A DNA stretch of 64,000 bases from Kocuria coralli (GTDB taxonomy: Bacteria; Actinomycetota; Actinomycetes; Actinomycetales; Micrococcaceae): positions 124,001 through 188,000 of the forward strand of contig NZ_ML708616.1 of NCBI RefSeq assembly GCF_008831305.1, given 5' to 3'. Position 1 is the stretch's first letter; each line of letters begins with the position of its first letter. Of this stretch, positions 45,757 to 52,987 are shown piece after piece. Under the pieces are notes generated by a model. That model did no database searches and had not been told where the DNA came from. It saw only the letters and a list, made by a program, of their open reading frames with translations. A program made the translations under genes and the position numbers.

Positions 45757-48700
45757 TCAGAGGCGGGGCTCGAAGGGGTGCTCCTCCAGCAGGCGCCCGC
45801 CGAGGACCTTCTCGATCATCGCCCGTCCGTGGAGCCCTGAGTTCTCGACGGCGACATCGTCGTCGCTGGGCACGAAGTCCTCGTCCGTGCCCGCCTCCGG
45901 CGGTGTCGCAGTGGTCGCCGGGACCGAGTCCGACTGGGCGGCGGCGATCCGCGCGGCGTGGCGTTCCCGGAAGCTCGGTCTGCGTCCCGTCCGTTGCGCG
46001 GGGGCTCCGGCGTCGGCGCCCGGGTCGGCGGGAGTCGCCCCGGAGGGCTCGGGTGCTGCCGTCGGGGTGTCTGCCCGCGGCCGCTCAGTCGCCCCGTCCG
46101 CGGTCTGCGCCTTCCGCGAGGGCCGCCACTGCTCGGGAGGCAAGCCGTCATCGGCGGCCTCAGGCGTGGCCTCCGTCGCCGCCCCGGCGGGCCCTTGGTG
46201 ACCCGCCGACGGCGGGTTCGGAGCCGGAGCGCGCGAGGCGGGACCGGCTTGCGAGGCGGGCGCCTGGGGCATGGTGGCCCCGCGCCGTGGGCGGCCCTGG
46301 CCGTAGAAGTCCTCCACCGGCGGTTCGTCCTCCGGCGGAGGTTCATCGGACCAGGGAATGTCGTCGTACGGACTCGCCGGTGGCTCGGGGACGTCGACGG
46401 CGTCCGTGTCGGCGGTTCGCACCCTCCCGGTCCGTGCCGCGCCGGTTCGCGCTGCCCCGGCCCGCCCTGTTCTGGCGGGTGCTGTCCCGGATCGCCCTGC
46501 GCCGGGCTGTCCTTCCCTGACTTGCCCTTCCCTGGACTGCGCATCCCGGGTCTGCCCAGCCCCGGCGGGCTTGCGGTTCTCCTGGCCGGGACGGTCGCTG
46601 TCGTCCTGAGGGGCATCGTTCGCGGGCCCGGCGGAGTCGTCGGTCCGATCGTTCGATCGCTGGGAGCCGGCGGACCCGTCGCGTCCGCGGGGTGCCTCCT
46701 GGCGCTCAGGGGAAGCACCGGCCCTGGGCGGGGGTGCCGGCTCGCCGCCGTCCTGGGCCGGGGCGCCCGGGACAGCATCTGTCCCGGCGGCCTCCCCCGA
46801 GGGGATCGCTGCAACGGTCCAGGAGTCGACCGGGGCGGAGTCGTCGTCGGGCGCAGGGGCTGGCGTGGTCTGGGACGAGGCCCCGGCGCTGGAAGCGCCC
46901 GTGGGGCGGGGCCCGGCCTCGCGCCGAGAGGCGGGCGCCTGCCCGGAGGGGGAACCGGCCTGGTGAGGAGTGTCCCGTGCTCCGGCGGCGCCGGCGGTGG
47001 GGCGGGAGCCCGTGTCCCGCTGGGCACGATCGGACTGCCCCGACGGGCGCTGCGCTTGCGGTGCCCGGTCCGCGGGCCGGCCCCGGTCGCCGTGCGGCCC
47101 GGACGGACCCCTGCCGCCACCGCCAGGGTTGCCGGAATCGCCGGAGGCTCCGTTGCCGCCGGGGCCGCCGGGACCGACGGCCTCCACCCGGCAGGAGACC
47201 CCCAGGACCTGCTGGATGGCCTGCACCAGGTTGGCCTCGAAGCGGGGGAAGTTCTTGCGGTCGCCGGCGGCGTCGAAGACCAGCTGCAGGACGGACCCGT
47301 CGAACGCCACCGGAGTGCCGCGCATGACGGTCATCCAGGACACTCTGTGGATGTCGGCCAGCGCCGTGACGATCTCCGTCCAGGAGCCCCGGATCATGTC
47401 GATACCGCCGCCGCTGGCGGGACCCTGCGCCGTGGCTGCGTCCGCGTGGGGTGCGGGAGGCTCCTGTTCCTCCCGTCCGGCGGACTGCTCGCGCGAGGGG
47501 TCCTGCTGCCGCGCGTCCGTCCGTCTGGAGCGCGCTGACGCGTCCTGGGCGGTGACCGGATCCTGCCGGTCCGCCGCCGGCGGCCCCTGCGGACCGGCCG
47601 CTGCGGTCGTTCGAGGCGTGGAGCGTTCGCGGTGGTCCGATGGGTCGCGTCCGGCCGGGCGAGCAGCCGCCGGCTGTTCCGCCGCGGTCTCAGGGGTGGC
47701 GGTCTCAGGGGCAGGCGGAGCGGCAGCAGGGGGCTCGTCCGGTGGAGTGCGTCCGGGGCGGGCGGGTGCAGAGTCGGGGGAGGAACCAGAGCCATCGTCG
47801 CCCGAGGCCGGCGAGGTGGGAAGGCCGACCAGCGGACCCGTGGGGGCGCCGGTCCGCCCCATGTTGAGGCGCCGCTCGAGACGGTCGATGCGGGCACCCG
47901 CACCGCGCGTGCTGTTCTCGGCCGAGGGCAGGAGCAGGCGCGCGCACAGCAGTTCGAGGTGCAGTTGCGGGGAGGTGGCCCCGGTCATCTCCGTCAGGGC
48001 CTCGTTGGTGATGTCCGCGGCCCTGGACAGCTCCGCGGCGCCCATGAGCTGGGCCTGATTGCGCAGGCGCGCGATCTGGTCCTCGGGCATCCCGTGCAGG
48101 ATGTTGGCCGCGGACTCCGGGACGGCGTCGACGATCACCAGGTCCCGGAACCGTTCCAGCAGGTCCTCGACGAAACGCCGCGGATCCTGGCCCGTCTGGA
48201 TCACGCGGTCCACGGCGCGGAACACCGTGGCGGCGTCACCGGAGGCGAACGCATCGACGACGTCGTCGAGCAGGGCGCCGTGGGTGTAGCCGAGCAGCGC
48301 GACGGCGAGGTCGTAGCCGACGTCGGCGGAATCCGTGCCCGCCATGAGCTGGTCCAGCACGGACAGCGAATCGCGCACCGAGCCGCCGCCTGCGCGGACC
48401 ACCATGGCCAGCACCCCGGGCTCGACCCCCATGGACTCCTGGTCGCACAGCTGCTGCAGATAGTCCATCAGCGGTTCCGGCGGCACCAGCCGGAACGGGT
48501 AGTGATGCGTCCGGGAGCGGATGGTGGGGAGCACCTTGTTGGGCTCGGTGGTCGCGAAGATGAACTTGATGTGCTCCGGCGGCTCTTCGACGATCTTCAG
48601 AAGCGCGTTGAAGCCGTCACGGGTGACCATGTGGGCCTCATCGATGATGAAGATCTTGTAGCGGTCCCGTACCGGGGCGAAGGTGGCGCGTTCGCGCAGC

Positions 48701-49020
48701 TGCCGGGCATCGTCCACGCCGCCGTGAGAGGCGGCGTCCATCTCGATGACGTCCAGGGAGCCGGCGCCGCCGCGGGACAGGTCGACGCAGGACTCGCAGT
48801 GGCCGCAAGGATTGGGAGTGGGGCCCTCGGCGCAGTTGAGGCAGCGCGCCAGGATGCGGGCCGAGGTGGTCTTGCCGCACCCGCGCGGGCCGGAGAACAG
48901 ATAGGCGTGATTGACCTTGTTCTTGCGCAGGGCCGTCATCAGGGGATCGGTCACGTGCGACTGCCCGATGACGTCCTGGAAGGTCTCTGGCCGGTAGCGG
49001 CGGTACAAGGCGGTGGTCAC
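45757..49020 (-). CDS. dnaX: DNA polymerase III gamma/tau subunit with a very long disordered tail
   Basis: Clamp-loader ATPase of the replicase. The first 370 residues are canonical: Walker A GPRGCGKT at 44-51, zinc cysteines Cys63, Cys72, Cys75 and Cys78, Walker B IIDEAHM and LSVLDQL. From about residue 390 the chain is almost entirely Pro/Gly/Ala/Ser/Arg/Asp-rich. One ordered island near 540-620 (WTEIVTALADIHRVSWMTVM) is the tau-type C-terminal domain. At 1087 residues it is well above the usual 600-800. Start GTG 49020 has AAGGTG six bases upstream. The SRP RNA gene lies directly upstream on the same strand. Confidence 0.95.
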   Translation of the reverse strand: MTTALYRRYRPETFQDVIGQSHVTDPLMTALRKNKVNHAYLFSGPRGCGKTTSARILARCLNCAEGPTPNPCGHCESCVDLSRGGAGSLDVIEMDAASHGGVDDARQLRERATFAPVRDRYKIFIIDEAHMVTRDGFNALLKIVEEPPEHIKFIFATTEPNKVLPTIRSRTHHYPFRLVPPEPLMDYLQQLCDQESMGVEPGVLAMVVRAGGGSVRDSLSVLDQLMAGTDSADVGYDLAVALLGYTHGALLDDVVDAFASGDAATVFRAVDRVIQTGQDPRRFVEDLLERFRDLVIVDAVPESAANILHGMPEDQIARLRNQAQLMGAAELSRAADITNEALTEMTGATSPQLHLELLCARLLLPSAENSTRGAGARIDRLERRLNMGRTGAPTGPLVGLPTSPASGDDGSGSSPDSAPARPGRTPPDEPPAAAPPAPETATPETAAEQPAAARPAGRDPSDHRERSTPRTTAAAGPQGPPAADRQDPVTAQDASARSRRTDARQQDPSREQSAGREEQEPPAPHADAATAQGPASGGGIDMIRGSWTEIVTALADIHRVSWMTVMRGTPVAFDGSVLQLVFDAAGDRKNFPRFEANLVQAIQQVLGVSCRVEAVGPGGPGGNGASGDSGNPGGGGRGPSGPHGDRGRPADRAPQAQRPSGQSDRAQRDTGSRPTAGAAGARDTPHQAGSPSGQAPASRREAGPRPTGASSAGASSQTTPAPAPDDDSAPVDSWTVAAIPSGEAAGTDAVPGAPAQDGGEPAPPPRAGASPERQEAPRGRDGSAGSQRSNDRTDDSAGPANDAPQDDSDRPGQENRKPAGAGQTRDAQSREGQVREGQPGAGRSGTAPARTGRAGAARTGAARTGRVRTADTDAVDVPEPPASPYDDIPWSDEPPPEDEPPVEDFYGQGRPRRGATMPQAPASQAGPASRAPAPNPPSAGHQGPAGAATEATPEAADDGLPPEQWRPSRKAQTADGATERPRADTPTAAPEPSGATPADPGADAGAPAQRTGRRPSFRERHAARIAAAQSDSVPATTATPPEAGTDEDFVPSDDDVAVENSGLHGRAMIEKVLGGRLLEEHPFEPRL

Positions 49021-49137
49021 GCAAACACCTTAGCGAGGGAGTACGACATCACAGCGGCTGCATGCAAAGTTGGGGATCCCCGCGGCTCGGGCTGACTCCG
49101 AGCGTCCTGACTCCGGGCGCCGGTGCGAGGAGATGAG

Positions 49138-49231
49138 AAGACCCCTCGTGCACCCGCCAGAGCCCACGTACCCTTGCTGCCTTCCGGCCCTGGGGGAGTT
49201 CCGCAGGATGACGCCACACGAGGGGCTGACC
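49138..49231 (-). ncRNA. ffs: Small signal recognition particle RNA (4.5S type)
   Basis: On the minus strand the segment reads from GGTCAGCCCCTCGTG to CACGAGGGGTC, which pair to close a long stem. At the tip is the SRP domain IV signature GCCGGAAGGCAGCA (about 49176-49189), with internal-loop bases in the expected places. The RNA binds Ffh to target membrane proteins. The position between tRNA-Ser and dnaX is common in actinobacteria. Exact ends are estimated. Confidence 0.9.
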
Positions 49232-49386
49232 ACAAGAGTAGCGGACCTCCCGGCATCGAGGGAAACCGGCTCTCTCCGCTCACCATGACGGAGAGGACGA
49301 CGGCGGATTTTCGTCGGCGGTGATCTTGGTCTAGGCTGTTCCGTGCATGTTCACGCCACGGTTCGACCGTGGCGTTCGTGTCACCT

Positions 49387-49471
49387 GGAGGATTCGCCTA
49401 GCGGCCTATGGCGCACGCCTGGAACGCGTGTTGGGTTAACGCCCTCGGGGGTTCAAATCCCCCATCCTCCG
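49387..49471 (+). tRNA. tRNA-Ser (anticodon GGA)
   Basis: An 85-nt class II tRNA. Acceptor stem GGAGGAT/ATCCTCC pairs fully and G49471 is the discriminator. The anticodon stem CACGC/GCGTG encloses CTGGAAC with anticodon GGA. The T arm is GGGGG-TTCAAAT-CCCCC. A long variable arm is present, as expected for serine tRNA. CCA is not encoded. It decodes UCC and UCU. Confidence 0.96.
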
Positions 49472-49486
49472 CGCTTCGACCAGCAG

Positions 49487-49518
49487 AAATGCGCCCCGTG
49501 TCCACACGGGGCGCATTT
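49487..49518 (+). terminator. Intrinsic terminator after tRNA-Ser
   Basis: AAATGCGCCCCGTGT (49487-49501) and ACACGGGGCGCATTT (49504-49518) pair perfectly around CC, with T residues at the end. It lies 16 bp after the tRNA and can also stop the convergent sigma factor gene transcript. Confidence 0.85.
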
Positions 49519-49567
49519 TCGTTGGGGCAGTGTCCTCAGCAGCGGCCGGTGACGAACGACTCGCGGC

Positions 49568-50968
49568 TCACTGCTCTCCCGGGGCTTCAGCGCCCCGCCG
49601 ATGATCCTGTCCGTCCGGTTTCCCGTCCGGTTCCCCATGCGTTTTCCCGTCGCGCAGCTCCCGTGCCTTGGCCCTGAGGACCTCGCGCTCGCGTTCATTC
49701 GAGGCGAGCTCCGCGGCCCGGTCGAACTCGGCGAGAGCCTCCCGCGTCCTGCCCAGCCGGCGGAGCAGCTCGCCCCGGACGCTGGGCAGGAGGTGGAGCT
49801 TCTCCAGCGCCCCGGTCGCCGCGAGGTCGTCGACGAGAGCGAGTCCCGCTGCGGGGCCGTCCGCCTCCGCGACCGCGATCGCCCGGTTGAGCTCGGTGAT
49901 GGGGGAGGGGGCGACCCGGACGAGATCGCCGTACAGCTGCGCGATGCGATGCCAGTCCGTGAGCTCGAACCGCGCGGCCTCCGCATGACAGCCGGCGATC
50001 TGCGCCTGGAGGGTGTAGGTGCCACGGGCCTCGCGCAACGACAGGGCGGTATGCAGGCAACGATTCCCGAGGCGGATGAGCGAACGATCCCATCTGGACC
50101 GGTCCTGATCGGCCAGGAGCACCGGTTCCCCGCGCGCTCCCAGCCGTGCCGGGAAGCGCGCGGCGGTGAACGCCATGAGCGCCACGAGTCCCTGGACCTC
50201 CGGTTCCCGGGGCATCAGCCCAGCGCAGACGCGGGCCAGGCGGAGCGCCTCCATGCTCAGATCGGGCCGCATCCAGTCGCTTCCCGACGTCGCCACATGC
50301 CCCTCCGAGAACATCAGGTAGAGCACCCCGAGTACTCCTTCGAGACGCTTCGCCCGTTCGTTCTCGGGCGGCAGCTCGAAGGAGACGCCGGCCTTCGCCA
50401 GTGCCTTCTTCGCCCGCACGATGCGCTGCTGGACGGCCGGGACCGGGAGGAGGAAGGCGCGGGCGATCTGAGCGCTCGTGAGTCCTCCCACGACCTGCAG
50501 GGTGAGCGCCAGCTGGGCCTCGCGGCCGAGCACGGGGTGGCATGAGATGAAGACCAGGCGGAGGACGTCGTCGTCGATCGTGTCCGGGTCCCAGGGCGGA
50601 GCACCGGCGTTCTCCCTCTGTCGCATGTCGAGATCCTCTGCGAGCAGCGCCATGCGCTCGTCGAGCCGCTCCCGGCGCCGCCAGGCATCGATGGCCCGGC
50701 GCTTGGCGACCGTGGTCAGCCACGCCGCGGGATTGGCGGGTACTCCCGTGCCCGGCCACTGCGCCAGCGCCTCGGTCACCGCCTCCTGGGCGAGTTCCTC
50801 GGCGAATCCGAAGTCACCCACGTGGCGGCTCAAGGCTGCGATGATCTTCGCAGCATCGACCCGCCACGTGGCCTCGACCGTTCGCCGGATCGCATCAGCA
50901 TCGGCATCGGCATCGGGTCGCGGGACGTGGGCGCCGGAGTCCGAGTCGTCCGGGGCGGCGGCGATCAC
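49568..50968 (-). CDS. ECF sigma factor with C-terminal TPR-like extension (ECF42-like)
   Basis: A 466-residue extracytoplasmic-function sigma factor. Sigma-2 region: GFAEELAQEAVTEALAQWP and PAAWLTTVAKRRAIDAWRRR. Sigma-4 region: SAQIARAFLLPVPAVQQRIV. A helical C-terminal domain of about 230 residues follows, with TPR-like repeats (LNRAIAVAEADGPAAGLALV). This layout next to a DGPF/YCII gene is the hallmark of group ECF42, which has no anti-sigma factor and is thought to be controlled by its extension. GTG 50968 overlaps the YCII stop by 4 bp. A short Asp-Ala repeat (PDADADADA) is near the N-terminus. Confidence 0.88.
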   Translation of the reverse strand: MIAAAPDDSDSGAHVPRPDADADADAIRRTVEATWRVDAAKIIAALSRHVGDFGFAEELAQEAVTEALAQWPGTGVPANPAAWLTTVAKRRAIDAWRRRERLDERMALLAEDLDMRQRENAGAPPWDPDTIDDDVLRLVFISCHPVLGREAQLALTLQVVGGLTSAQIARAFLLPVPAVQQRIVRAKKALAKAGVSFELPPENERAKRLEGVLGVLYLMFSEGHVATSGSDWMRPDLSMEALRLARVCAGLMPREPEVQGLVALMAFTAARFPARLGARGEPVLLADQDRSRWDRSLIRLGNRCLHTALSLREARGTYTLQAQIAGCHAEAARFELTDWHRIAQLYGDLVRVAPSPITELNRAIAVAEADGPAAGLALVDDLAATGALEKLHLLPSVRGELLRRLGRTREALAEFDRAAELASNEREREVLRAKARELRDGKTHGEPDGKPDGQDHRRGAEAPGEQ

Positions 50969-51390
50969 TTGCCGCTGAGTTTCCCTTCGGCGATCCACTG
51001 CTGTTCCTTCTGGACCCACTCGTTCTCCTGCGGGAAGTCGTCCGGCGAGGTGACCCGCCGGATCTCGAGCTGGGTGCCCGCGCCCAGAGGAGCGCGCTTG
51101 GCCCACTCGATGGCTTCCTCCTGGGAGGAGACCTCGACGATCCAGAAGCCGTTGAACAGTTCCCGCAGCTCGCCGTAGGGGCCGTCGGTGACCACGGGCT
51201 CGTCCTCGCCGAAGTCGACGACGGACCCTTCCGAGGCGTCGGTGAGCCCGGCGCCGTCGGCGAGGACGCCCGCATTGATCATCGTTTCGTTGTAGGCGCC
51301 CATGGCCGCGATGATCTCCTCGAAGTCGATCGCCTCGGAGGCGTCCACGGCGGCTTGGTCGACGGTGCGCATGATGAGCATGAATTTCAT
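50965..51390 (-). CDS. YCII-related DGPF-family protein paired with the ECF sigma factor
   Basis: A 141-residue small alpha/beta protein starting MKFMLIMRTVD with the family string VTDGPYGELRELFNGFWIVE (a DGPF-type motif). Its biochemical role is unknown. Genes of this family sit beside ECF41/42 sigma factors as their likely targets or modulators. ATG 51390 has GAGGAG upstream. A possible ECF42-type promoter lies about 60-90 bp before it. Confidence 0.85.
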   Translation of the reverse strand: MKFMLIMRTVDQAAVDASEAIDFEEIIAAMGAYNETMINAGVLADGAGLTDASEGSVVDFGEDEPVVTDGPYGELRELFNGFWIVEVSSQEEAIEWAKRAPLGAGTQLEIRRVTSPDDFPQENEWVQKEQQWIAEGKLSGK

Positions 51391-51450
51391 GATGACTCCT
51401 CGGTCAACAAGATCTCGGAAGGCCCCGGACGAGGCCCCCTCATGCACTAC

Positions 51451-51477
51451 GTCGAACAAGACTATGCGGGATCGACA
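51451..51477 (-). promoter_or_regulatory. Candidate ECF42 promoter for the YCII-sigma operon
   Basis: On the minus strand, TGTCGA (51477-51472) is followed after 17 bp by CGAC (51454-51451), resembling the -35 TGTCGA and -10 CGA(T/C) pattern reported for ECF42 promoters. The site is 61 bp upstream of the YCII start, which would make the operon self-activating. Confidence 0.5.
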
Positions 51478-51521
51478 CGGTGCCGGCAGTTTTTTCAGAA
51501 CCCCGCGTACGGGCGAGCGGT

Positions 51522-52676
51522 TCAGCCCCTTTTCGTCGGATGCGCCTCGATGACGGCGGCCGCCGAGGTGGCCGCGTTCACGGCCGTGGTCCAGCCGCCC
51601 GTCGGGTAGTAGATCGAGTAGAGATAGGCCGGATCCACGACGTTGCCCGCCGTCCAGGCGGTCGCGGACCACCCGTTGGCGTCGTACTCCTGCAGCATCC
51701 GCTCCGTGTAGGCGATCCATTTCCGCGCATGGTCGGGCGAGACCTCGGGATGCTCCACCTGGGGGACCCCGTACTCGCCGATGTACCCCTCCGCCTCCCC
51801 GAGCCAGGCCCGGAAGGCTGCGAGCACACCGAGCTCCCGGGTGATGAGCGCGTCGGCGTTCGGGCCGGCCCGGTAACCCTGGTCGATCGCGGAGGCCACG
51901 GCGTCGTCGTAGTCGGTCTGGGAGCCGCCCAGGTTGTAGGAGTAGTGATGGCCTTTGTAGCCGTGGCGCCCGGCCGGGTCCTCGATCCAACGGGCGGGGT
52001 GGGACGAGAGGGAGGAGAGCCCGTATCCGTAGGTGGGAACCCATGCCCACACCGAGCGGCTGACCTCGCGGATCGCATCCAGGGCGGACTGCGCGGCCTT
52101 CTCCCATCCACGGGCTCCGCCGGGGAGCCCGACCGGCTCGATCATCAGGTCGAAGGCCGAGACACCCGGATGGGAGCCGAATCCCCGGGCGATCTCCGCC
52201 CAGAAGCCGGCGAACGCGGTGACCGGGTACTGCGCCGATCCGATCGGATGGCGCGTGGTGGCCGTCCCCGAGGCGATCCACACCGATCCGAAATTCCACG
52301 GGGCCAGGACGATCCCGACCCCGGCCTCATGGGCTGCGTCGAGGACCTCCCTGATCCGGGCGGCCTCCGTGGCGCGCAGCGGCCCGCCGACCGACTCCTG
52401 CAGCCGCTCGATCCGGATGTTCAGCCGGCAGACGGGGTCCGGCATCCGGGAGGCGATGAACCGGAGATCAGCCAGCGTGGGATACGCGTAGTCCGTCCCC
52501 AGCACACCCGGGGCGGTGAAAGAGACGGGATTCTCCCGGTTCGGCGCCGAAGCGGCGTCGTAGGCCGCACCGTTGTCGCCGTACTCCGGGCCGGCCAGGT
52601 TCACACCGCGTGAATACCGGAAGACCCGCTCGGTACTCAGCGGCTTCCCCGGGCTCGGGGCGGGTGCACGATTCAT
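51522..52676 (-). CDS. Glycoside hydrolase family 5-like (beta/alpha)8 protein, no signal peptide
   Basis: A 384-residue protein with a GH5-like layout: FRYSRGVNLAGPEYGD at the start of the barrel, AHEAGVGIVLAPWNFG, a candidate acid/base Glu180 in FDLMIEP, the HHYSYN segment near 243-248, and a candidate nucleophile Glu301 in YIGEYGVPQ. In most GH5 enzymes the acid/base is in NEP; here the Asn is Ile, which could alter or abolish activity. No export signal is seen with ATG 52676 (GGAG 8 nt upstream). It is divergent from the LTA-synthase-like gene, so a wall or lipid glycan role is possible but unproven. Confidence 0.65.
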   Translation of the reverse strand: MNRAPAPSPGKPLSTERVFRYSRGVNLAGPEYGDNGAAYDAASAPNRENPVSFTAPGVLGTDYAYPTLADLRFIASRMPDPVCRLNIRIERLQESVGGPLRATEAARIREVLDAAHEAGVGIVLAPWNFGSVWIASGTATTRHPIGSAQYPVTAFAGFWAEIARGFGSHPGVSAFDLMIEPVGLPGGARGWEKAAQSALDAIREVSRSVWAWVPTYGYGLSSLSSHPARWIEDPAGRHGYKGHHYSYNLGGSQTDYDDAVASAIDQGYRAGPNADALITRELGVLAAFRAWLGEAEGYIGEYGVPQVEHPEVSPDHARKWIAYTERMLQEYDANGWSATAWTAGNVVDPAYLYSIYYPTGGWTTAVNAATSAAAVIEAHPTKRG

Positions 52677-52795
52677 CGCAAGATCTCCGACGACGGCGGT
52701 CACGGTGGCCTCCGTGAGGCACAGCACGGAAGCTACGCCGTAGCCTACCGATCCGCGTCTCGTGGCTTTCGGGCGGATGCTCTAATCTGGCGTGC

Positions 52796-52924
52796 ATGAA
52801 CAAAATGTGGCGAACTGTTGGAGGCAAGGTGAACAGCAGGCCAGGAGAGCGGAACGAACTCGCTTCCGGTCCGGTCCAGCCCGTGTGCCCGCAGCCCTCG
52901 CCGCATCCAGGTTTCCTCGCCTGA
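52796..52924 (+). CDS. Possible 42-residue Pro-rich leader peptide
   Basis: ATG 52796 opens a 42-codon frame ending at TGA 52922-52924. The C-terminal half is Pro-rich (QPVCPQPSPHPG). TCTAAT lies about 10 bp upstream as a possible -10, so the message could be leaderless. It sits in the 311-bp gap (52677-52987) between the GH5-like gene and the LTA-synthase-like gene, before a hairpin at 52930-52958. The rest of that gap holds nothing else I can recognise. It is unrelated to any family I know and could be chance. Confidence 0.25.
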   Translation: MNKMWRTVGGKVNSRPGERNELASGPVQPVCPQPSPHPGFLA

Positions 52925-52929
52925 GGGAG

Positions 52930-52958
52930 GGCCTGGCTCCTCGTTGAGGAACCCGGCC
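52930..52958 (+). other. Hairpin 30 nt before the LTA-synthase-like start
   Basis: The 13-nt arms 52930-52942 and 52946-52958 pair with two mismatches over a GTT loop. It is followed by the start GTG at 52988 with no T-tract and no clear ribosome site. It may affect translation or attenuation of the downstream gene. Confidence 0.35.
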
Positions 52959-52987
52959 TGCGTCGACGAATTGCGGTCCTCTTAACT

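Noticed and set aside
45958-47538. Long plus-strand open frames opposite the dnaX tail
   Set aside because: They mirror the Pro/Gly/Ala-rich low-complexity part of dnaX, show no conserved motif and no ribosome site.
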